DNA of 15,462 nucleotides from Deltaproteobacteria bacterium (lineage in GTDB: Bacteria > Desulfobacterota > Desulfobaccia > Desulfobaccales > 0-14-0-80-60-11), in the NCBI GenBank assembly GCA_023381945.1, contig JAMCQY010000430.1, positions 1-15,462 of the forward strand. The letters run 5' to 3'. The notes beneath the pieces were generated by a model that had not been told where the DNA came from, did not search any database, and was given only the letters and a program-made list of their open reading frames with translations. Below are positions 6,991 through 12,595 of this stretch, one piece after another (positions within the stretch are counted from its first letter, which is position 1; each line of letters starts with the position of its first letter). The translations under genes and the position numbers were made by a program.

Positions 6991-7910
6991 CGACTGGCCT
7001 CTGCAGCAGTTATCCCGGCGCTCTCCTGATCTTTGCCGAAAATGCTCTCCAGCCCTCCGGAAAGGCAAGAAGCTAAAATGAGCACTGAAATGGAGGTCGT
7101 ATCAAAAACTCCAAGCTTTTCCTGGAATTGCCAGCACTCCGCCAACCAGGCGGGAGCCGCGGCCGGACGTTCCCCCCAGGCGCTCAGGCCCAAAAGACTA
7201 AAACTCAAGGCAATGGGTGTCCGCAAGTTTTGAACCCTGGATTTGAGATAATCCAGACTCGGTTCCAGGCTGGCCCTGGGAGTCAAACCCTTCAGGGCGT
7301 CGAGTGCCAAACCGGTATTCTCCGGCATCGGCTGCAACTCGGAGCCAAACACTTTTCTGTTGCCGTAATTCCAGCCGCCGTGAAGGCATTGGCGATCCAG
7401 GATCATCCTTCTGGCCTCCAGAACCCGGGGGTGATTTCCCCGGCCGGTTGCCTTCAAGGCAACTAGCCCCAAGGCAGTGGGGTCGATCCAGGAATAGGTC
7501 CCGGCCACCCAGGGCCAGCCCTTCAGCCTGGTATCATGATCATCAGGCCCCTTGGCGCTCAGTTCAAAAACGACCCCGGAATGATTAAGTAAAAATTCGG
7601 AGGCGCGAGCCAGCATGACTTGATGGGCTGGCGATTTATACCAGACCAGGATAGCCAATGATGTCGGCCAATAGACTTCCGGATGGTCAGATGAAATACA
7701 GACCCGGCCGTCCTGCAGCTGGCAGGATGCCAGGCTTGAGCGAGATAGATTGATTAATTCTTGATCAGCACCGTTTACGATAAAAGCCAGGGTCGCCCAG
7801 GCCGTGGCATCAGCGCGATATTGGCTATGGCCTTGATTACTAAAGCCACCTTCCTTCAAGGTTCTTTGCCGTAAAATCTCAAGACCACGGGGAACTAAGG
7901 CATCGGTCAT
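6987..7910 (-). CDS. Prenyltransferase/squalene-oxidase-repeat (alpha/alpha-toroid) protein of unknown function
   Basis: The 307-aa protein has the spacing of terpenoid-cyclase/protein-prenyltransferase alpha-toroid repeats. Examples are EGGFSNQG (20-27), a PTSLAILVWY helix (82-91), GWPWVAGTYSWIDPTALGLV (131-150), a perfect QW motif Q174-xxx-G178-x-W180 followed by NYGN, ENTGLALDAL (197-206) and VFDTTSISVLILA (268-280). It is half the length of squalene-hopene cyclase and lacks the DxDD catalytic motif; VFDTTS sits in a comparable helix-start context. A cyclase reaction is therefore not supported, and it may bind a lipid or a partner protein. No signal peptide or membrane segment is seen. It is the first gene of the operon, overlapping the DUF362 gene by 4 nt. 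No convincing Shine-Dalgarno precedes the ATG, and a MITE-like element ends 53 bp upstream of the start. Confidence 0.86.
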   Translation of the reverse strand: MTDALVPRGLEILRQRTLKEGGFSNQGHSQYRADATAWATLAFIVNGADQELINLSRSSLASCQLQDGRVCISSDHPEVYWPTSLAILVWYKSPAHQVMLARASEFLLNHSGVVFELSAKGPDDHDTRLKGWPWVAGTYSWIDPTALGLVALKATGRGNHPRVLEARRMILDRQCLHGGWNYGNRKVFGSELQPMPENTGLALDALKGLTPRASLEPSLDYLKSRVQNLRTPIALSFSLLGLSAWGERPAAAPAWLAECWQFQEKLGVFDTTSISVLILASCLSGGLESIFGKDQESAGITAAEASR

Positions 7911-7962
7911 ATAGTTAGGAAATCGCGGTTTATTTATTCCCTAAATACCACATTTCCATGGT

Positions 7963-8188
7963 TATAGCGATTGCCAAAAATTCTTTCCGATTGGTTGATT
8001 TTTAAATCCCCCTAAATCCCCCTTTTTCAAAGGGGGACTTTCAAAGCAATTTCGCCAAGTTCCCCCCTTTGAAAAGGCGATTATATACTTGACAAACGTT
8101 CCTCAAGTATATAAGCGCCTTTGAAAAAGGGGGGATAGGGGGGATTTAGGATATACCCTCTAGGAAAAAACTTTTGGCAAACGCTATA
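7963..8188. mobile_element. MITE-like element A with TATAGCG-type terminal inverted repeats, containing nested palindromes
   Basis: The ends, beginning TATAGCGATTGCCAAAAA, match inverted over 26 bp with three mismatches (7963-7988 against 8163-8188). Inside is a second inverted repeat rich in AAATCCCCC and CCCTTTTTCAAAG (about 8003-8032 against 8119-8149), and inside that a third one at 8073-8122. The element has no ORF, so it would need a transposase supplied elsewhere. The TATA ends would suit an insertion at TA, as in IS630/Tc1-mariner-derived MITEs, but this family link is an inference. It lies just upstream of the toroid operon. Confidence 0.72.
8073..8122. repeat. Inner palindrome of element A with perfect 12-bp core
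   Basis: TTATATACTTGA (8081-8092) and TCAAGTATATAA (8103-8114) are perfect inverted copies around a 10-nt loop, extended by AAAGGCG (8073-8079) and CGCCTTT (8116-8122) after one mismatch. The left half contains TTGACA (8089-8094), with TATAAG 15 nt later, so a weak rightward promoter is conceivable. The arrangement resembles a repressor operator placed over a promoter. Confidence 0.6.
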
Positions 8189-8279
8189 TATCAATGCAAA
8201 GCGGAATTATTAAGCGGGCAAAGAACCGCACGCGAGCGTTAAGGCCGAGCGTGTCAACCTTCTACTTGAGACCTTTACA

Positions 8280-8406
8280 TATAGCGATTGCCAAAAATAT
8301 TTTCTTGTAGGGGCGCACCCGCGTGTGCGCCCTCCTGCGGGCGGACACGCGGGTCCGCCCCTACAATCCATCGGGTTATCGGAAAAAACTTTTGGCAAAA
8401 GCTATA
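8280..8406. mobile_element. MITE-like element B with the same terminal repeats but an unrelated interior
   Basis: The left end TATAGCGATTGCCAAAAA (from 8280) is identical over 19 bp to that of element A, and the right end (to 8406) matches it inverted at 21 of the first 25 positions. The right arm CGGAAAAAACTTTTGGCAAA is also nearly the same as in A. The interior is entirely different: a GC-rich palindrome (8306-8365) in place of the CCCCCT/TTATATAC palindromes. The two elements are in the same orientation, 91 bp apart. A degenerate look-alike of the right end may lie at about 8493-8520. Confidence 0.72.
8306..8365. repeat. GC-rich three-way-junction palindrome inside element B
   Basis: A closing stem TGTAG/CTACA (8306-8310 with 8361-8365) encloses two adjacent 8-bp hairpins: GGGCGCAC/GTGCGCCC (8311-8318 with 8325-8332) and GGGCGGAC/GTCCGCCC (8339-8346 with 8353-8360), each with a 6-nt loop. 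The two halves also form one long inverted repeat (25 of 27). Their two mismatches are exactly those that keep each local hairpin paired. Repeats of this GTAGGGGCG type are a familiar intergenic class in bacterial genomes. Confidence 0.65.
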
Positions 8407-8417
8407 AATCATGAAGA

Positions 8418-8456
8418 ACAGCCGCCCCCGGCTGTATATTGCAGGCGAGGGCCTGC
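8418..8456 (-). terminator. Tandem hairpins after the ferredoxin/HD-like operon (weak terminator candidate)
   Basis: Read leftward, GCAGGC/GCCTGC (8441-8446 with 8451-8456, 4-nt loop) is followed by ACAGCCG/CGGCTGT (8418-8424 with 8429-8435, 4-nt loop) and then TCTTCATGATTTAT. The U-tract is poor, so termination would be partial. The hairpins lie 70 bp after the operon's last stop. The remainder of 8407-8525 shows no gene. Confidence 0.35.
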
Positions 8457-8525
8457 TCTCCATATATGGTCTTTAACGAGACCCACTGGCTTGTCGGAAG
8501 GGATTTTCGCAAAAGTCTCGACTTA

Positions 8526-9137
8526 CTATGTACTATTCCCACCCTCCTCTGCCAAACGCCGGGCGGTGCGCGTGTGGAAGTCGGCAACCCGCATCAGGAG
8601 ATTCAAGGCGTCCTGGTAAATTTGCCGGTTCAGGTCCTTCTCATCGCCACCGCCGGCGCTGAGTTCCAGAATAGCTTCGATCAGCTCCGGCTCGGTCTCC
8701 AGTTCGGCCAGAACATCCCGGGCCCGGCTCGCGTCCACCCGGTGTAACAGTATCGCGGCCAAAACAACCTTGGGGTCGCCACCCTCGGCCTTGAGGATTT
8801 CTTGGGCGTAATGGGCCGCCGCCTCCGTTGCCTCCCAGGCCGCCGGGTCATCCTGAAGATAATTCCGCACCTGTTCCGCCAGGAGGGCCTTGAAAGTCTG
8901 AGCCGCTTTCTTGGCTTTAACCAGGTCCGGAACACACTTTTCGGCATACTGGCACCATTCCGCGCAGCCCAACTCGATCTTGGGGTTATAGAACATATGA
9001 CCGCACCAGGCGCACCGCCGCCGGGTGTCGTCCTTGAAGAACTCGATCTCCGCGCCGCATTTGGGACATTCCGCGGCGAAGATGTCGCCGGGCTTCCAAT
9101 AACGGGTATCCTGGCCGGGGCATTTCATCTGTTCCAT
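8526..9137 (-). CDS. Cysteine-rich zinc-ribbon protein with a degenerate HD domain
   Basis: The 203-aa protein begins with a conserved-looking cysteine-rich module: KCPGQDTRYWKPGDIF, then CPKCG (C24, C27), CAWCG (C42, C45) and a GCAEWCQYAEKC segment (C58, C62, C68), giving eight cysteines with C6. These suggest one zinc ribbon plus another metal or cluster site. The C-terminal half resembles the helical part of HD phosphohydrolase-like proteins that share this N-terminus (EILKAEGGDPKVVLAAILLH). However, the expected HD reads H132-R133, and no later HH motif is visible, so hydrolase activity is doubtful. ATG 9137 follows GAGG by 6 nt; a GTG at 9149 overlapping the ferredoxin stop is the alternative. 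It is coupled to the upstream ferredoxin-like gene. The family resemblance is from memory; the missing HD is read directly. Confidence 0.8.
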   Translation of the reverse strand: MEQMKCPGQDTRYWKPGDIFAAECPKCGAEIEFFKDDTRRRCAWCGHMFYNPKIELGCAEWCQYAEKCVPDLVKAKKAAQTFKALLAEQVRNYLQDDPAAWEATEAAAHYAQEILKAEGGDPKVVLAAILLHRVDASRARDVLAELETEPELIEAILELSAGGGDEKDLNRQIYQDALNLLMRVADFHTRTARRLAEEGGNST

Positions 9138-9145
9138 AACACGCC

Positions 9146-9895
9146 TCACTTTACCCCAACTTTTTGTTGCTGCAGGACTTGACCGGCAGTGCCCAGGGTG
9201 CAGATGGTCACCGGGAGATTCTTACCGGCCGCCTCCATGGCCTGACGCACCACCTGCACCAGCCCGAAGCAGCAGGGCACTTCCATATTGACCACGGTGA
9301 TCTCCTGGACGTCATTTTCCTTCAGGATGGCCGTCAATTTTTCCGCCTGGGCTGCGGTATCCTCGAACTTGGGACAGCCGCAAACCAACGCCTTGCCTTG
9401 CAGAAAGCGGGCATGGAAGTCTCCGGCGGCAAATGGGGCGCAGTCCGCTGCTACCAGCAGCTTAGCTCCTTTCAGGAAGGGGGCCTTGGGGGCCACCAAC
9501 CGCAGTTTCACCGGCCAATGGGCCAGGGCTGATTCCCCCCTGGCCGGAGCCGCGTCCGGACGCTGAAACTGCTGCATACGGCTGCCGGGACACACGAACA
9601 CTTCGGATTCCGGCGCCGGAGCAGCAGCCGCTTGCGAGGCGCCGTGAGCCGCGCCGGCCTGAGCCTCGTGTCCCGGGGCCGGCCCCACGAACTCTTCGGC
9701 CTCCCGCTCCTCGATGGTCAAAGCCCCCTGGGGACATTCACCCAGACAGGCCCCCAGGCCGTCGCAGAACTTGTCCGCCAGCAACTGCGCCTTGCCGTCC
9801 ACGATCTGGATGGCCCCTTCGGCGCACGACGGCACGCACATGCCGCAGCCGTCACATTTTTCCTGGTCGATTTTAATAACTTGCCGTTTTGCCAT
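9146..9895 (-). CDS. 4Fe-4S ferredoxin-type protein with C-terminal cysteine-containing domain
   Basis: The 249-aa soluble protein has an N-terminal bis-cluster ferredoxin domain: C14-x2-C17-x2-C20-x3-C24 is complete, whereas the second motif reads C44-x2-L47-x2-C50-x3-CP (C54), with leucine at the usual second cysteine. An Ala/Pro-rich linker (about 70-97) leads to a C-terminal domain with CPGSRM, VAADCAPF, VCGCPKFED and EVPCCFGL cysteine clusters, which may bind a further metal centre. It probably carries electrons or senses redox in the cytoplasm. The ATG at 9895 follows GGAG at a rather long 11-nt spacing. It heads a two-gene operon (GTGA region overlap with the zinc-ribbon/HD-like gene) and is preceded by a CRP/FNR-type palindrome, so induction by anaerobic, redox or nitrosative conditions is plausible. 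Confidence 0.85.
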   Translation of the reverse strand: MAKRQVIKIDQEKCDGCGMCVPSCAEGAIQIVDGKAQLLADKFCDGLGACLGECPQGALTIEEREAEEFVGPAPGHEAQAGAAHGASQAAAAPAPESEVFVCPGSRMQQFQRPDAAPARGESALAHWPVKLRLVAPKAPFLKGAKLLVAADCAPFAAGDFHARFLQGKALVCGCPKFEDTAAQAEKLTAILKENDVQEITVVNMEVPCCFGLVQVVRQAMEAAGKNLPVTICTLGTAGQVLQQQKVGVK

Positions 9896-9965
9896 GGTCG
9901 TATGTTCTCCGGTAAAATTCGCTGACCCACCAATCCCACTCCTGTGGCATCGCGGTGAATCTTTA

Positions 9966-9971
9966 AATATA
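9966..9971 (-). promoter_or_regulatory. Candidate -10 (TATATT) of the ferredoxin operon
   Basis: On the minus strand TATATT lies in an AT-rich island (TTAAATTATATTTAAAG) downstream of the CRP/FNR-type palindrome. A start 7 nt after it would put the palindrome centre near -45; using the overlapping TAAATT as the -10 gives about -41, the usual class II activator spacing. No good -35 hexamer is visible, as expected for an activator-dependent promoter. Confidence 0.4.
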
Positions 9972-9997
9972 ATTTAATCACGCCAGCAGGCCATACC

Positions 9998-10011
9998 ATG
10001 ACTTAAGTCAA
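9998..10011 (-). promoter_or_regulatory. CRP/FNR-family operator TTGACTTAAGTCAT upstream of the ferredoxin operon
   Basis: A perfect 12-bp palindrome TGACTTAAGTCA (9999-10010) reads TTGAC-N4-GTCAT on the minus strand, the architecture of FNR/DNR/HcpR-type sites. It is 103 bp before the ferredoxin ATG and about four helical turns from an AT-rich -10 region. Which family member binds is unknown; no CRP/FNR regulator gene is in the window. Confidence 0.55.
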
Positions 10012-10118
10012 GGGGGCAAAAAACCAGCGAAAATTATCAAAACTCGAAATTCGCCGACATGCCAGGATGTGATAGCCGAGGCCTTCCATCCCGTACTGGC
10101 GCCGGCTAAAGCTTGCGG

Positions 10119-11360
10119 CTACGAAACTCCCGCTCGCCGCCAGGACAGGATGAAGAGCCAGAGAAAAACGCAGGGTGCAATCTGGACATGATACGCTTGG
10201 GCCAACGGCAAGGAAATCAAGGAAGTAAGATAGCCCAAGACCAGCACCGCCGGTTCCGCCCGGCGAAAGCCTCGTTGATAGCCTTCCCACCCCAACCAGG
10301 CCAGGGGCAAGGCCAACAGGGTCAGATCATAGACGAAATCATAGGGTGTAAACAACAAGATGCCCAGGACCAGCACCGCTGAGGACAGCGCTAACGGAGC
10401 CCGGCGGGCCCAAACCCAAATTACTGCTGCCGCCGCAACCAGGGAGACCGCCGCCTGCACCCCCAGGGACCAGGGTGTCCCGACCCCGGCCAGCCGGAGG
10501 GCTGCAAAGACGCTGGGCACCTTGATCAAGGGCAGAGTTCCCCCGGCTCCTACTTGACCGCGGCCCACGATCTGCCAAGAACTGTGTAAGCTCCCCAGAA
10601 AAACCCGCCAAATATTCGGGCCCAGCACCCACACACTTGCCAGTGCCAGGCCTAATGCCCCGGTCAGCAGCCCCGCCAAGGCCCGCCAACGCCGACCGGC
10701 CAGCAGGGCCAGGGGCGCCAGGACGAATAGATGCGGCTTATAACTGAACAGCCCCAGGAGCAGGCCCCCGAGAAACGGATTACTCCTGAGCATCAGCAGG
10801 CCGCCGCCCAGCAAGATCACCGACAGGAAGCCATTCTGGCCGTAACCGAAGTTTTGGAAGGCCCCGGGAAAGGCCAGGGCCCACCAGATAATCAGGTGAT
10901 GGGGCGCAATGCGGCGAATAATCAACAGATAACCCGCCAGACCGAGCAAAGTCCAGATGGTCCAGGAAGCCAGGTAGGGCAGCCAGGCGGCTGGCAAAAG
11001 CAGCAGCAGAAAAGTAGGCGGGTAAGACCAGATGAGCTGGGTGTCCGCTCCAAAAAATTCCTGGTGCCACATTTGCAGCCGGGCGGCGTCGTAGACCGAG
11101 GCCGGCTCTCCCAACCAGGCCAGGCGAGAGGCAATCCAATAATAGGAGAAGTCACCCCCGATGGGAACTCCTGAACGGTCCAGCAGACCGGAGCCAGTGA
11201 TCATCCACAGGCCCCACATGGGCAGATAAAGCGCCGCCACGATGGGAGGGACAACGGTCAGCGTTTGGCGCAACAGCCAACCCCAGTTAATCTCAGACGC
11301 CTTTCCCTCCCCGGGTTTCGGAACCGATTCCTGGTTTCTATGGCCTTTGAAAAAAATCAA
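10119..11360 (-). CDS. Glycosyltransferase family 87 (DUF2029) integral membrane protein
   Basis: This is a GT-C-fold polyprenyl-phosphate-sugar-dependent glycosyltransferase of the GT87 type, whose characterised members are mannosyltransferases acting on the outer face of the inner membrane. It is about 413 aa with roughly ten hydrophobic spans. Signatures after the first span are GGDFSYYWIASRLAWLGEP (with the loop Asp expected to be catalytic), AASVYD-like text, WSYPPTFLLLLLP, GQNGFLS and SYKPHL. The start is uncertain. A GTG at 11423 gives 434 aa but has no Shine-Dalgarno, whereas TTG at 11360 has GGAG 7 nt upstream and is used here. It is transcribed alone, divergently from the UbiA-type gene. 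Sugar and acceptor are unknown; a role in envelope glycolipid or glycan synthesis is inferred from the family. Confidence 0.88.
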   Translation of the reverse strand: MIFFKGHRNQESVPKPGEGKASEINWGWLLRQTLTVVPPIVAALYLPMWGLWMITGSGLLDRSGVPIGGDFSYYWIASRLAWLGEPASVYDAARLQMWHQEFFGADTQLIWSYPPTFLLLLLPAAWLPYLASWTIWTLLGLAGYLLIIRRIAPHHLIIWWALAFPGAFQNFGYGQNGFLSVILLGGGLLMLRSNPFLGGLLLGLFSYKPHLFVLAPLALLAGRRWRALAGLLTGALGLALASVWVLGPNIWRVFLGSLHSSWQIVGRGQVGAGGTLPLIKVPSVFAALRLAGVGTPWSLGVQAAVSLVAAAAVIWVWARRAPLALSSAVLVLGILLFTPYDFVYDLTLLALPLAWLGWEGYQRGFRRAEPAVLVLGYLTSLISLPLAQAYHVQIAPCVFLWLFILSWRRAGVS

Positions 11361-11503
11361 AGCCAAGCTCCACGTGCATTGAAAAGCCCTAATGACGCCG
11401 GGGCAACGGAAAAACGGTCGCACTATCTAGCGGTGGTATAAGAAAATCTAAGGATGAAATCCTAGTCCCTTTGGCTCCAGGCCGCAATTAAATTATCGGC
11501 AGC

Positions 11504-11530
11504 CGGATGAAACTTCATAAGTGTCATCCG
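11504..11530. promoter_or_regulatory. 27-bp quasi-palindrome in the GT87/UbiA divergent region
   Basis: CGGATGA (11504-11510) pairs with TCATCCG (11524-11530), and after one mismatch ACTT pairs with AAGT around a 3-nt centre: 11 of 12 pairs match. It lies about 54 bp upstream of the UbiA-gene -35. It could be a dimeric regulator site for the divergent pair; no regulator gene is adjacent, so its role is open. The rest of 11361-11583 shows no gene. Confidence 0.45.
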
Positions 11531-11583
11531 CCTGGCCTTCTGAGATCAAAATCTTTAAACTCCCAACGAAATTTCTTCTCGAG

Positions 11584-11612
11584 TTGACAGTCCTCGGCCA
11601 TACCCCTATAAT
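11584..11612 (+). promoter_or_regulatory. Perfect-consensus sigma-70 promoter for the UbiA/MscS unit
   Basis: TTGACA (11584-11589) and TATAAT (11607-11612) are both exact consensus, separated by the optimal 17 nt. Transcription would start near 11619, leaving a leader of only about 15 nt that contains the GAGG ribosome-binding site before ATG 11634. Strong constitutive expression is expected. Confidence 0.85.
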
Positions 11613-11633
11613 CCGCCTAAATAGCGAGGTTCC

Positions 11634-12545
11634 ATGGCATCTTTCACCACCTACATCAGAGCCTTGAGGCTCCCCTTTCTCATCGGCTCCCTGCTGCCGG
11701 TGGCCGCGGCTACTGCCTTGGCCTACTGGCTCCACCAGGCCTTCAACCTGGGTTTCTGCGTCCTCAACCTGCTGGGCGTGGCGGGCCTGCACCTGGGGGC
11801 TAACCTGATTAATGACTATTACGACGCCTTCGGCAGCGACCCCTTGAATGTCAACGCCACCCCCTTCAGCGGCGGCAGCCGGGTGATCCAGAACCAGGAA
11901 CTCGAGGCTGACACGGTGAAGACCCTGGCCTATTTCTTTCTGGCCGTGGGGGTGGTTTGCGGCCTGGCCTTGATCTATGCAAGCCGCCACTGGGTGGCCG
12001 TCTTCGGCTTTCTGGGCCTGCTGGCCGGCATCTTCTATTCCGCCTCGCCGGTGCAACTGATGAGCCTGGGTCTGGGGGAAATCCTGATTTTTCTGGCTTT
12101 TGGACCGCTCCTCACCCTGGGATCATATTATGTCCAAACTGGCAAGCTCGCCCCGGTGGGGGCGGCCGTGGGCCTCCCCCTGGCCTTTCTCATCACCGCC
12201 ATCATCTGGATCAACGAGTTTCCCGATTTGGAGGCCGATCTGGCCGCGGCCAAGCGCCACCTGGTCTCCCGCCTGGGTCTGAGGCTATCCCGCTGGGTTT
12301 ACGCCGCCCTGATGCTGGCCCCCTTTGCCAGTCTCTTTGTTCTCCTGGAATACTTCCTGCTGCCCGACCTGATCGTTGCAGCCCTGGTGGCTCTCCCTTT
12401 GGCCCTGCGGGCTATCCGCCTGGTCTGGCGCGTGGGTCCCACCGAACCAGACTTCGTCTCGGCCCAGGCCCTTACCATCCAGACTCATTTCTGGCTGGGT
12501 CTGACCTTTACCCTGGCGCTGTTCTATGCCGCCTGGCTGCGGTAA
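11634..12545 (+). CDS. UbiA-family prenyltransferase, MenA-like (quinone biosynthesis)
   Basis: This is an integral membrane aromatic prenyltransferase, most like MenA (1,4-dihydroxy-2-naphthoate polyprenyltransferase), which attaches the isoprenoid tail in menaquinone synthesis. The 303 aa form about eight or nine hydrophobic spans. The two Mg-diphosphate motifs are present: GANLINDYYDAFGSD (55-69) with GGSRVIQ at 80-86, and NEFPDLEAD (194-202) followed by KRHLVSRLG. GSYYVQTG (163-170) is also MenA-like. GAGG precedes the ATG by 4 nt and a consensus sigma-70 promoter by 21 nt. The NEFPD subgroup could prenylate another acceptor, for instance in the futalosine route, so no gene symbol is given. 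The MscS-type gene follows after 50 bp and is probably co-transcribed. No other quinone gene is in view. Confidence 0.88.
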   Translation: MASFTTYIRALRLPFLIGSLLPVAAATALAYWLHQAFNLGFCVLNLLGVAGLHLGANLINDYYDAFGSDPLNVNATPFSGGSRVIQNQELEADTVKTLAYFFLAVGVVCGLALIYASRHWVAVFGFLGLLAGIFYSASPVQLMSLGLGEILIFLAFGPLLTLGSYYVQTGKLAPVGAAVGLPLAFLITAIIWINEFPDLEADLAAAKRHLVSRLGLRLSRWVYAALMLAPFASLFVLLEYFLLPDLIVAALVALPLALRAIRLVWRVGPTEPDFVSAQALTIQTHFWLGLTFTLALFYAAWLR

Positions 12546-12595
12546 CCCGGGGAGGCGAGTTCAATTTAGCTCCCCCAAATTATCAGAGGCAAAAC

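Noticed and set aside
6987..7910. Squalene-hopene cyclase (shc)
   Set aside because: Only about half the usual length, one clear QW motif and no DxDD catalytic motif.
7963..8406. CRISPR array
   Set aside because: The repeats are inverted terminal ends of two elements, not regularly spaced direct repeats with unique spacers, and there are no cas genes.
8210..8619. Several 60-100 aa ORFs in the repeat region
   Set aside because: They run through palindromic repeats, have no ribosome-binding sites and their translations follow the repeat sequence.
11493..12056. 187-aa minus-strand ORF over the UbiA start
   Set aside because: It overlaps a perfect promoter and the UbiA gene, and its His/Gln/Gly-rich translation has no domain signature.
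11957..12595. Long in-frame N-terminal extension of the MscS-type ORF
   Set aside because: It is out of frame with, and entirely inside, the clear UbiA-family gene; its Gly/Pro/Arg-rich translation has shadow-frame composition, and a good ribosome-binding site precedes ATG 12596.
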